Source of the DNA: Oscheius onirici
Lineage: Eukaryota; Nematoda; Chromadorea; Rhabditida; Rhabditidae
Length of the DNA stretch: 64,000 bases
Reading direction: 5' to 3'
NCBI GenBank assembly: GCA_932521025.1
Contig: OW051473.1
Coordinates: 10,664,001-10,728,000 of the forward strand
Made by a program: the position numbers and the translations under genes. A model generated the notes under the pieces. That model saw only the letters and a program-made list of their open reading frames with translations. It had not been told where the DNA came from and ran no database searches. Below, one piece after another: positions 54,499 to 64,000 of the stretch. Positions within the stretch are counted from its first letter, which is position 1; each line of letters begins with the position of its first letter.

Positions 54499-55554
54499 AC
54501 ACAACAAAACAAGAAAAAGCCTCCCGAAGAGTCCTCTGATTTATTCTTTGTCCCCTTTGATCATATAAGCACTAAGTGTGTACAAATCATTAGTTTTGCA
54601 ATGGGCCAGGAAGTACGGCAACGTAGTTCTATTCTTCTCAGCTCGTTCAGAAAGTTCCATCATTCTGAATAGGTGAACATGACATTTGGCCTCTTGTTGC
54701 CAGTGCACCTGGTATCAATCTTCCAATCTTCTAGAAAATTGAATCAGTAGTGGCAAATTCATGTTTGATCCACAACGGAAGGCCCAAATCCTCTTCCCAT
54801 TGTGTTTTCCTCTGTTCAACCAAAAAAAGAGAGGGCACAGACAGAAGACGTTTAAGCAGCGACGCGCTGATCCGCTGCTGCCCCCGGGCGGACTTTTGGC
54901 TGAGATTGGCGGATCCTCTAATTGAATCGAGTAAGCCAAGCACCTAAAAGAATTTTTTTTCTGCCCGACCATTAGATCCTGCAGGAGATGTGCCTTGGTC
55001 GTTTCGTGATTAGCCTCGTTTAAAGCTAACTGCATGTACTTTTGTGACCCGAACTGTCGCCAGAATACCAGAGACCGCTTTTGGGAATTATGAGGAGGTG
55101 CCGTGCTTCCTGTGATTCGTCTCAAATTTCGTCCCCCTTTCCCGTCTCTATGCGTGTTCAGAAGGACATCAAGTCCACCAGCCAAAAATCAGAAAAAGGA
55201 GAAACGTCGCAATTTTCCAGACGAACACACACAAACAGAAAAAGCGGCCTTCGTCAGAGATACAGAGTAAAAGTCGGTGTGTGAACTGGTCTGTGATTTT
55301 TGAAATCAGTTGTAACTGGCTCATGACGCTGAATCTAATTTAGAGAGGGTCCAGCAGTCATCAGATAACCCGGACTTGACTTGGCACCCCTAATTGGAAC
55401 AGCTAAGAGAGCAATGAGGCGACAATTTGACTGGTGAGGCTCAGCTTTAACCTAACTTTGCTTTTTTATGCCCTTTTGGTTCACTTGCTGGAAAATTCGT
55501 AAATTTTTGGTAAATAACTTACCGGGAAAACACAAAACCCAGGCACAATAGAAA

Positions 55555-55601
55555 ACGGCCTTATTGTGGCCAGCCACAGGTTCGACAGCGGCGTCGTTGT
55601 G
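55555..55601 (+). repeat. 39-bp repeat copy with partial second unit
   Basis: GGCCAGCCACAGGTTCGACA then GCGGCGTCGTTGTGG, preceded by a fragment ending TTATTGTGGC. Confidence 0.8.
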
Positions 55602-57232
55602 GTTTTTTGAAATTTTCCGCGGAAATATGAAGGCAGTGTCTCGGCCTCAATTTCCCGGTCTGTAATTGGATTTCAGACTAGGAAAGTCCCTTCGGTGTGG
55701 TGTCCTGAAAACACGGCAGCGGGTGGATTAACGTTTCTCGGATTATGTTGCCAGACAATTGTTTTGAGCCACAATTTTGACGGGGGAGGATGTGTCGCTT
55801 CCAGACGGCTCTCCGGCAATAATTAGCTCAAGCGACGTTCATTTACACTTTTTTCAAATGAGGCAAAGGGCCCGTTAGGCTCGGAAGCGTTCTAAGTCTC
55901 ATAATGGCCTGTCGTCTTTAAATGAGGGCAATCGCTTCTCGACGACCTCCTGCGACGAAAATTGGCTCTGCAGAAGATGTTTCTTTGCAACTAGTCCTCT
56001 TCCTTTAGAAAACTGTCAACCTACATATTTCCTACCCTCTTGCAGCCGATCTTTGTCTTTGTAATGACGACGGAACTAACCGCCACAAAAAAAAATCTCT
56101 CCATTGTCTTTAACCTATGCTAAGGTCCCGCCACTTGCTTCTCTTTTATCGCGTTGCTAGACAATTTAACTGACGATTTTTGGCTTCTCTCCATCGAGTT
56201 CCGCAACCGGGTCCGCTCAAAATGTGGGAGATGGTCTCGGTTGAATAGCTGAATACTAAAAGCGTCATTAACCAGCTGCCTCAGTTAATTTTTAGAGCTA
56301 CTTGTATTAAAATTCATCGCGCCATGAAAAGTTGTACAATTTGTTCCAAAACGCTGCTCTTTATTGTATTAGAGACCTCGTAACCACATTCATGATTTAC
56401 TGCCAATCTTTGTTCAAACCTTGGTTCTCGGAATATGAACTTTCTATCTCTTTCCTCCAGGGAACTGACCAAGACCCCTACATATCTATCCACGGTCAGT
56501 TTCCAGGCCTGATCAACATTGAGCTGCTGCTGGTCCAAATTGTGTTTCCCGCACAAATTGCATATCTACACGTGGGGAGAGGATATGCATCGAGGGGGGC
56601 GTGGTCCTTGCCGCGTCCCAACAGTCGCTGATTCCCGGCGGCGGCGACGTCTTCCCAAAGGCTTTCTGACCTTTCTTTTTGGTCTTTCCACGACGATCCT
56701 TGTTTTCTAGACATTTTCCGTAAGGCTGTTTTGCGCCAAAATGTTAGCGCTCCGGCTGTCAAAACATCGTAAGAAAAAGCATCTTAACGACCGTGTCGGA
56801 AGTAGCAGTTTTTCGCAATAGAGCCCGAGGCTTTAAAAAACAGCCCTGAAATGTTGCGCACCGAATCCCGGTGTCAAACTTGTTATTAGGTTTTCGGGCA
56901 TATATTTTGGCGAAAACAGCGAGTCCCCTGGAACTCAGCATAAACTCTTCCCCTACTTTTAATACGTGTTAGAGTTTGTACCTTTTTCCAGCGATTACTT
57001 TCCGCTGTACCGAGAAAGAATAATAGGTTCAATTTCCGTCCCGTATAATTTGAACATTATTCTTACACGCTCAGGTCTTCCGGTTGGACATTCTCACGAT
57101 AAATGTTATTTCTAATTGAAAGAATTTTTTTTGTTCAATGATCTCTTCTTTTTCCCACTTTTTTTTCTTACACCCCTCTAAATTCAAAGATTCAGGCTTC
57201 AGAATACTGTAAATGAAAATGACGCGGGCCCG

Positions 57233-60200
57233 ATGAGACTGTCGTGCTTGGTCCTAGCACTGACTTTTTTAGCCCTTGCCAAGGTGAGTATTTTTCAGTC
57301 AAAAATGCTCAAGCACACCGGCACACGCCTAGCGGCTGTGTTATTTGTCGTACACTAATAATTGATGGGTTGACAACGAGATTCCGTGTTTCAATTTGTA
57401 CCCTGTCTCCGAAATTTTTGAGGGGGACCATTATGCATCCTTTTAATTTTTGTGCCATAAGTGGCCGGAAGCTGAAAAATGCCTTAAGGGGATAGATGTC
57501 AGTTTTTGTGTTCGGAAGACTGACAACTTCCCCCTTCAAACATTCTGTCCATCAGAATTTTGCAACAGTTCCTCTGAAACTTTCATTCCTTTGGGAGGTT
57601 CTGTCTACATGTCATGTCTCCCGTCAGCTGTGGCCGGCGTATTAAAAGCACGTGACGGAAATCTACAATTTTCAGGCAAAGGGCAAAAGGCGCAAGTGTC
57701 CAGAAGGAGCCATGTCTGAGGCGAAAATTGTGGAAGAGATTATGCAGAAATATACAAAAATGTTGCCAGACGCTGAAGATCCCGTCAGGGTTAATATCGA
57801 GATGCACGTTCAGGTCGGTTCGATCAATGACTCACGGGGTACCGGTAAAAAAAAAGGGGGGGGGTGACATTCACAAAGTGACTTCTGCCCGAGAGTGTGA
57901 GTGCCGATCCATCAAAACAACGCGACTCGAGAAAGCCCATCGTGGCCCGGAAGACATCAGCCTTCTGTTGTAAGTAAAGAAAAATGGCTATAGCACATTC
58001 CCATACACTCTCTTCCCGGGATTACAAACACAACATTCCCGGGACCCTCCGGTGTTAGTCTGCCAAGATCCCCAGCTTCATCGTAAAATTGGGCAGTTAA
58101 CTTTTTTGCAGTCTCAGTTTATATCATGCTGTCAGAATGCTCTGTCGAATATAAATTTTGATTGACAAAATATTGTCATAAAACGGGGGGCTCTGCATTG
58201 AACATCTTTGAAAGTTTAAGAAGAACACTGCCTCTCTCCTCTGTGAATTTACCCCCGTTCTTGCAAAGAGGCTTTACCCTGAGCAAATTGACGTAATCCG
58301 GAAGAGACATTAGCATAAAAGATGGGCCTAAGAAATGCGGAAAAGTCGGTCAAAGAGCACATTGAGATGTTGCAAATGTTCATTTCGAATCAGCAGTGGT
58401 GATGATGATGGCCGTGATGGTGATGGTGCTCATAGTGGTGACCGTGATGGTGATGATCGTAATGCTCATGATGACCTGAAATTAGGAGAACAGTAAAAAT
58501 TGTGGCCACAATGACGCCTGTTGCTGTCTTTCTGGAGGAACAACACCGCTGTCTAACTGTCTTTCCTGTGGCGGTTTCCTTAAGTCTATCCTTTTGATTC
58601 AAAATTTCCTCAAATTGTCGAGTTTGGTGCTATTATCACCAAAAACGCCTCTCTCTTATCATATGGATGGTTTTCTACAATTTTCCTTTGTTTGATAATG
58701 TGTTGAAATGTTAAAAGTGCTATTCTAGTGCTATGAAATAGCAAAGGAGTTTTTCGATACTAACCATGGTGATGATGATGATGTCCGTGGTGATGGTGTC
58801 CATGATGGTCCACATGGACGTGAACTACACCAGGAGCCATAGGATGTCCTGGAGGGTAGACATAGGCCGGAGCAGCTCCAGCTCCAATAGGGTAGCCGGC
58901 AGGTCGGTAGGGGTTGTAGCTCATTGTGTCGGAAGAACGCCTTTTCCGGAATCAGGCCTGTTTTATAATACTGCCTTATCAGGTCTTTCTATGTCATGGA
59001 AAGAAGTCTCTAAGGCCGGTCTCGAAACTAAGGTGTGGGCGGGAAGAGTGGTTTATATCTGGGAAAAAAGTTAAGGGATGTCTAACCATAATTGAATAGA
59101 GGGGTGAAGTAATCTGGCGCACGTTCCTTTATTAACTCTCGAGGGAGTAGAGAACACCGAGACCAAGGTGAATGCCTCATTTTTCAGGACATGAGCTCAT
59201 TGAACGAAATCACTTCCGACTTTGAAATTGACATACTCTTCACACAGCTCTGGCACGACAAGGCTCTCTCCTTTACTCATCTTCCAGCATGCAAAAGGTT
59301 TTTTGAAATTTTTTGTACACAAATTATACTTTTTAGGAATATAACCATGGAAGCGCGGATGCTGGCTCGAATCTGGTCACCTAATACGTGTTTAATTAAC
59401 TCCAAACATACGAAAATTCATTCTTCGCCCTCTGAAAATGTGATGATAATTCTTTATGATGTGAGTTCCGGGGCCACAACGACGCGCCTGTCCAACTGTG
59501 GCTACATGCCATACGTGTTCCTTCTGAGAGACATGTGCTCTCTCAACAACTAAGACTAGTTTGCATTTCGTCTCGCATTCTTTCTCGCGACACGGCACTT
59601 TTCTGATTGGTCAACACATACACATGCGTACTTACGAGAATTATTCAAAAGTTTGGGAATTATCCGGACCCGTCTGACTTGCGTCACACACATTCTTGGA
59701 AAAGACAAAAGAATGAAATATATTTCAGAACGGGACTGTTTGGATAAATCATCGACTCTCCGTCAAATCTCCGTGTAACTTGGATCTCAGGCAGTTTCCG
59801 TTCGATGTACAGAGCTGCATTCTAATTTTTGAGTCGTACAGCCATAATTCGGAAGAGGTAACCTAAGGTTTAGCTTTGAAATGGACAGTTTTAGGTGGAG
59901 CTCCACTGGATGGATGAACCAGTGACATTGATGAAGAAAATCGAGCTTCCCGACTTTGACATGGTGCATTTCGAAGTCAAGAAGGAGACGTTACTTTATC
60001 CGAACGGATACTGGGATCAATTACAGGTACGAATTTTTTTTGAACTTTTCCTAAAGAAACTCGATTTTTTGCCTCATTTTGACATACTACGGTCTAAAAA
60101 TGGCTTTCCCAAAGATTTTTTGCAACATGTTGAGGCTTTACTGTTTGCAAGTCGTGGGTGAGTGGAGAACTTCTCGCATTCGTCCGAAAATCTTAGACAC

Positions 60201-63200
60201 ATGTTGCAGTCACCCATGCAGACCTTACAGTAGAGAAATATAGCAAAAAGACCAAACTAAAACTTCGTGATGCGAGATCTCCTTGGTGGGACCTATGAAT
60301 TTACTTATTAAACATTAAAGCTTGAGTCTCGCTTCGTTCAAAAATATCTATTTTAAATTGCTCCCAGGTCTCTGTGTGTGTGTGTTTGTCTGTCGGAAGC
60401 TTTAATTGGCAATCAAAATGGAGCAATTTGTGCGCACAATTAAGGGGAAAGAAGTTAGTAGAACACGTCAATTTGCAAGTGATTGGACTTTGATTATTTT
60501 TGACTGGGGATAGTTTCCAGACAGTAGAGAATCAAGTGCAGGTTAGAAATACGGGAAAGCGTTCAAGGGGGTTTCTACTATAACTATAGTTCCAACGGGG
60601 AGATATCACAACTGGAGAACAGGGATAGGGGAGAACAGGAGCACGTGGAAATAGGGACAGGGAGATCAGCAGGGAAGGATATGTACACGGAAAATACATG
60701 AAGTTAGAGAGACGAAAGGAGGGAAAAATTGGACAGAAGAAAGGGGACATACCGATAGGGACATCAAAAATGGTAGAGAAAGAAAAAAACATATGACGGA
60801 AAGGGGTACGAGAAAACCGGGAAGGGCAGAACACATTGCAGAATGCAAGGGTGATAGAGAGAAAGTGTCGAGAAACAAGAAACAGAGGGACAGAGGGATA
60901 GACTATTAACTGCTATCTGTTTTGAAAAGGACAAAACTAAGGCACTTAGCCCCGGAGGGGCGTAGCACAACTTGTAGTTCAAAAATATATAAAAGGAAAT
61001 CCCTTTAAAATCGTTAACAGCTGCCAACAACAAGACTAGCTTTTTTAAATCACTTGCTTTGCTTTAACTTGTACTGAGTTTTAGGTATAGACTGTGAAAA
61101 AATAAATTTGCAAAACAGTTTAAGTAAAGTAATAATACACATCAAATAGCCACGGGATTTGGGCTTGTTTTTAATTTTTAAGGTGTCCCCCAAAAAAAAG
61201 TAGTTGTACCCATTATCAAGCTGTAGCACTGTTTTTCAATGTTTTGCTCTGCGTAGTATTAATTACGCAAAAGTGTGTACGCGATTCCACACATGAATTT
61301 GAAAAAAAAAGACAGTACGCAGAGCCAAAATTTGGCTTTATGGGCCCATTCAGGCGTCTCTAGTCTGCTTCCTTGTCACGTAGACAACTCTATATCCCAT
61401 TCAATCCGTCGTTCCTTTTTCATACTATCATATTTCCCGCGCAATATCCGCTTCTTCTGACGCTCTTCTGACGATAGTCATCTTCTACGAAAATGCGCCA
61501 GCAGGGACCCCACTGTCGCCCCGTCGCATATTGCCGTAAATCATGCTCTTTTTCTGTTGACGTTGTCTTGGCGAGCCTGAAACACATGATGCGCCGTTTA
61601 GTGAGCATCAAAAATTGTCAAGAAAAGGGGTTAGCAAAACTCTTTTAGGTCGTCTTCACGTTCAAGCGACGCTACGGGTTCTACATCATTCAGGCCTACG
61701 TGCCCACGTATCTTACAATCATCGTCTCATGGGTCTCTTTCTGTATGGAGCCAAAGGCTCTACCGGCCAGAACAACCGTCGGCATATCATCACTGCTAGC
61801 GCTGACATTTCAATTCGGAAACATTCTGAAGAATCTTCCTCGGGTATCTTATGTAAAAGGCAAGAAGTTTTTTGAGATGAGTTAAAAACCCCGATTTTCA
61901 GCTATGGACGTGTGGATGTTAGGTTGTATTTCGTTTGTGTTCGGGACGATGGTTGAGCTTGCTTTTGTTTGTTACATTTCGCGATGTCAGAATAGTGCTC
62001 GGAGGTTAGAGTTTGAAAAGCGCATGACCCGACCGCTTTCTAGTGCTGAGCGTAGACGTGAACGTCAGCGTGCCTCCAACGTCTGGGCTAATGGTTCCTG
62101 CCGGTCCCGAGTCCTTAACGGACATGCAAATGGTAGGCACTTCACCTTTAATCTTAAAGCTTTTCTCAGGCTCCGTTTCAAACGGTCAAAACGCCGTCAT
62201 TGTCGGAAACAGAGGCTCTGTGTCGAGACCACCACTGTCACCGCTTCACATACACATGACAACGTTTGATTCAGAAACACCTTTAACTTTTGAACAGGTA
62301 AGATTACGTCTTAGCATTGAAGGAAGTGTAAGGAATGCAAAATTGCTGTGAGACCCATGAATCTGACGGTTACCCTCTTTTTATCGGTTTTTAGTTTTCT
62401 AGCCGTGTGTACTACCCTGAACACTATACTTGGGCGACTCGACTCTATTCCGAGTCGGACTCGACTTGACTCGAGGCATCCCACGAGTCGACCCGATTCG
62501 ATTCGACTCGAGATGGTCCTCGAGTCCGAGTCGACTCGACCCCATTCCGGATTCGAATCCGAGTCGAGTCGAGTCAAGTAAAGCGTTTCTAACGGGCTGT
62601 AACTAATATTTCGCGTTTTATAGTTGTTTTATACTAGTATTTTACATTTTCACTCTAGTTTCTGAAACACTTTTCAAAAAAAACACCGAAAAATTTCGAC
62701 TCGACTTGGAATCGAATCCGAGTCGGACTCGACTCGACTCGAGGCACCCCACGAGTCTTACGGAGATAATGTTTAAATCTTTTAAATGTTTGTTGTGAGA
62801 TCCGTGAACATTAATACTCTACAAAAGATACTCAGTCAAATTCAAATTTCTCTGTGTATGGCTGGGGTCACTATGGTCACTAAATTATAGTAATCAAATC
62901 CAAAATCCGTCTTCTTTGCTGATTCGAATATAGTTTTTGGATGAACTGTCCACGCCAAACACATTCGAACAATCCGGAAAATTGAAATGAAAATTTAAGT
63001 TTAAAGGTCTGTCAGTCTAATGAGTCTCACAGCGACTTTACTGCCAGTTTAATGATATGTAAAATTGTTATTTTAACCCTACTAACCTTTAGCTTCCTGC
63101 CGAACAGGACCTGCCACTAATCGACGAGGTAAAACATAGTTGCATTATGTTCCACTGGTGAATCCATACATGTTGTGTGATTGTCTGATTTCCCCTGTCT

Positions 63201-63493
63201 GATTTCGATATGCACAGAAAAGAGAGCACTAGATTCACATATTCAGAACCGTGTTTAACACCTTTTTTTTTAAGCTCCGATCGCCATCGCCACAACCCGG
63301 CGGCTGTCTGGTCCGATTTCATCCTGAAGCAGTCGACAAGTTCAGTATTGTTGCATTCCCATTGGCCTTCACCTGCTTCAATGTAATTTTGCACAATTTT
63401 TTATATAAAAAACAGTTTTAGCTCATCTACTGGTGGCACTACTTGTCACAAACGTTTGAGCAACAGTTCATGCCGCAGCCCGGCGCGCACTAG
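57233..63493 (+). CDS. Cys-loop ligand-gated anion channel subunit (nematode LGC/GABA-glycine type)
   Basis: Ten or more exons. Start 57233 gives a signal peptide ([18 protein letters not shown]). The ligand-binding domain has [50 protein letters not shown], and the Cys-loop [17 protein letters not shown]1 is [22 protein letters not shown]2 is preceded by [20 protein letters not shown]; the PAR sequence marks anion-selective channels. TM3 is [20 protein letters not shown]. The long cytoplasmic loop includes [15 protein letters not shown] and [18 protein letters not shown]4 is [19 protein letters not shown]. The ligand cannot be told. The intron after VKA (61860-61901) has a GC donor. The intron 57814-59187 contains a nested antisense gene, and 60028-61650 a Helitron-like element. 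A stretch of the loop exon resembles the 39-bp repeat. Confidence 0.92.
58390..58924 (-). CDS. Small histidine-rich protein, nested antisense in the channel intron
   Basis: Two exons give about 80 residues. Exon 1 from 58924 encodes [38 protein letters not shown] and a His run. A GTTAGT donor at about 58764 and a TTTCAG acceptor at about 58476 join in phase to exon 2, which continues the pattern ([20 protein letters not shown]) and ends with cysteine. About half of the residues are histidine. There is no signal peptide. Such tails bind zinc, copper or nickel; a metal store or buffer is inference. The intron contains two 39-bp repeats (58500-58575). The gene lies wholly within an intron of the channel gene, on the other strand. 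Confidence 0.72.
58500..58575 (-). repeat. 39-bp repeats in the histidine-rich gene intron
   Basis: GGCCACAATGACGCCTGTTG followed by CACCGCTGTCTAACTGTCTT and CCTGTGGC; two overlapping diverged units in minus orientation. Confidence 0.8.
59468..59506 (-). repeat. 39-bp repeat next to a channel splice donor
   Basis: GGCCACAACGACGCGCCTGT then CCAACTGTGGC begins 11 bases after the donor following VMIILYD. The inverted ends GCCACA and TGTGGC are both present in a shortened unit. Confidence 0.8.
60347..60985 (+). mobile_element. Helitron-like non-autonomous element, copy 2
   Basis: Begins TCTATTTTAAATTGCTCCCA, matching copy 1 at 40944 for about 110 bp, then has about 350 bp not in copy 1, then shares the end with the hairpin GCCCCGGAGGGGC (60949-60961) and CAACTTGTAGTTCAAAA. 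It lies in an intron of the channel gene. No coding capacity. Confidence 0.55.
62434..62758. repeat. GACTCGAGTC-rich palindromic element
   Basis: Two clusters (62434-62580 and 62695-62758) consist of variants of CGAGTCGACTCG. A 40-bp unit, CCGAGTCGGACTCGACTTGA onward, occurs at about 62450 and, nearly unchanged, at 62717. AT-rich DNA lies between. It sits in an intron of the channel gene. The build is like the hAT MITE at 16153. Confidence 0.75.
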
Positions 63494-64000
63494 CTCCTGC
63501 AACGAAAATTGTCATAATTTGTTGTACAGATTTTTCTCGTGACCCCAGGGTATAAATATTGATTCCGTCTTTGTCTATTTTTCTGCAAAATTGTCTGGGG
63601 GAGAGAAACAAAAATAGACATCAACCCCCTCAGCTGCTGTACTGTCGACTCATGCCCCCGCCTCACTCTCTCTCTATCCGCTAGTAAGTCATTTTTACAC
63701 ACTCGCTGGCTCAGCTCTTAACACATTTTTAAAAACTTAATACATTGTTGTGATCGATGAACAGGATAACAAGGAGTTTTGGAACAATAAGTTTATTTTA
63801 GAGAGAAAATAATAACAACCACTCTAGGTGGGGAAGTATCACAAATCTGGGTAAAGGGAGGACAATATTCAAAATGGGAAAAGGTTTGGCACCCGAATCG
63901 TAGGGATGCGGTAGCGCGGGTATTTGAATAAGGGGAAAGATCCCAACACTTAACATTTATACATTTTTTTGTCACAGTAAGTAAAACACTTTACGCCAGG
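63494..64000. other. Right edge, downstream of the channel gene
   Basis: No certain gene. A minus-strand AATAAA at 63792-63797 and a 60-codon open frame at 63793-63975 on the minus strand could be the 3' end of a gene lying beyond the window, but the evidence is thin. Confidence 0.35.

Larger units (their letters stand above)
54005..57232. other. Large intergenic stretch upstream of the channel gene
   Basis: Two related segments of about 45 bp at 54405-54450 and 54527-54571 (CTCTGATYTATTCTTTGTCC, then CATATAAG) flank a 39-bp repeat at 54464-54498. Another repeat is at 55555-55601. The longest open frame is minus 54715-55185 (156 codons), without domain, signal peptide or neighbours in support; I leave it uncalled. 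The stretch 55700-57200 shows no exon and probably contains the channel promoter. Confidence 0.5.

Noticed and set aside
54715-55185. 156-codon open frame on the minus strand
   Set aside because: No domain, signal peptide or splice support, and composition looks random; left as intergenic.

Overview
The window looks like nuclear DNA of a nematode. Gene content points there: a Cys-loop anion channel, class 3 lipases of the nematode secreted type, an UNC-120-like SRF and an EPG-1/ATG13-like protein. So does gene structure: many introns of 33-60 nt ending in TTTCAG, TTTTAG or TTAAG, small tail-to-tail spacings, and TTTTCAG-type acceptors just before several start codons, which would fit spliced-leader addition (inference). 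The genus cannot be told from sequence alone. All CDS coordinates are whole-gene spans from start to stop and contain introns; exon structures were read by hand.

Left third (1-23000): a cysteine-rich secreted peptide (2033-2260, -), a trehalase (4133-7186, +) tail-to-tail with an unrecognised secreted protein (7321-8406, -), a broken SF1 helicase fragment (about 9550-10061, -), a multipass membrane protein (12345-13728, +), an unrecognised secreted protein (14488-15118, -), two tandem small secreted cysteine peptides (15337-15559 and 15805-16005, -), a hAT-type MITE with an 8-bp target duplication (16153-16650), an SRF/UNC-120 MADS-box factor (17212-20274, -) and a 927-bp foldback element (22141-23067).

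Middle (24000-42000): IST1, an ESCRT-III regulator (24478-27200, -), a Ser/Pro-rich probable nuclear protein (28055-29222, +), an unrecognised helical protein (29636-31865, +), a tandem family of three related genes of unknown function with an internally duplicated helical module (32572-36805, -; one copy is a remnant), a short basic protein (37266-37674, -) and two tandem class 3 lipases (38200-39467 and 40261-41879, -).

Right third (42700-64000): ATG13 (42717-45442, -), AHA1/Hsp90 co-chaperone (46325-47689, -), a four-TM protein (48746-51105, +), a membrane-anchored carboxylesterase with an intact triad (51316-54004, +) and a Cys-loop anion channel (57233-63493, +) that carries a nested antisense histidine-rich gene (58390-58924, -) in its second intron.

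The most distinctive feature is a dispersed repeat of about 39 bp, consensus GCCACAGACAAGACAGTTAG followed by ACAGCGGCGTCGTTGTGGC, with 6-bp inverted ends. It occurs about 30 times, mostly in introns and intergenic DNA, singly or as short tandem runs; one stretch of the channel's last loop appears derived from it. Several other palindromic elements (Tc1/mariner-like, hAT-like, Helitron-like) sit in introns.
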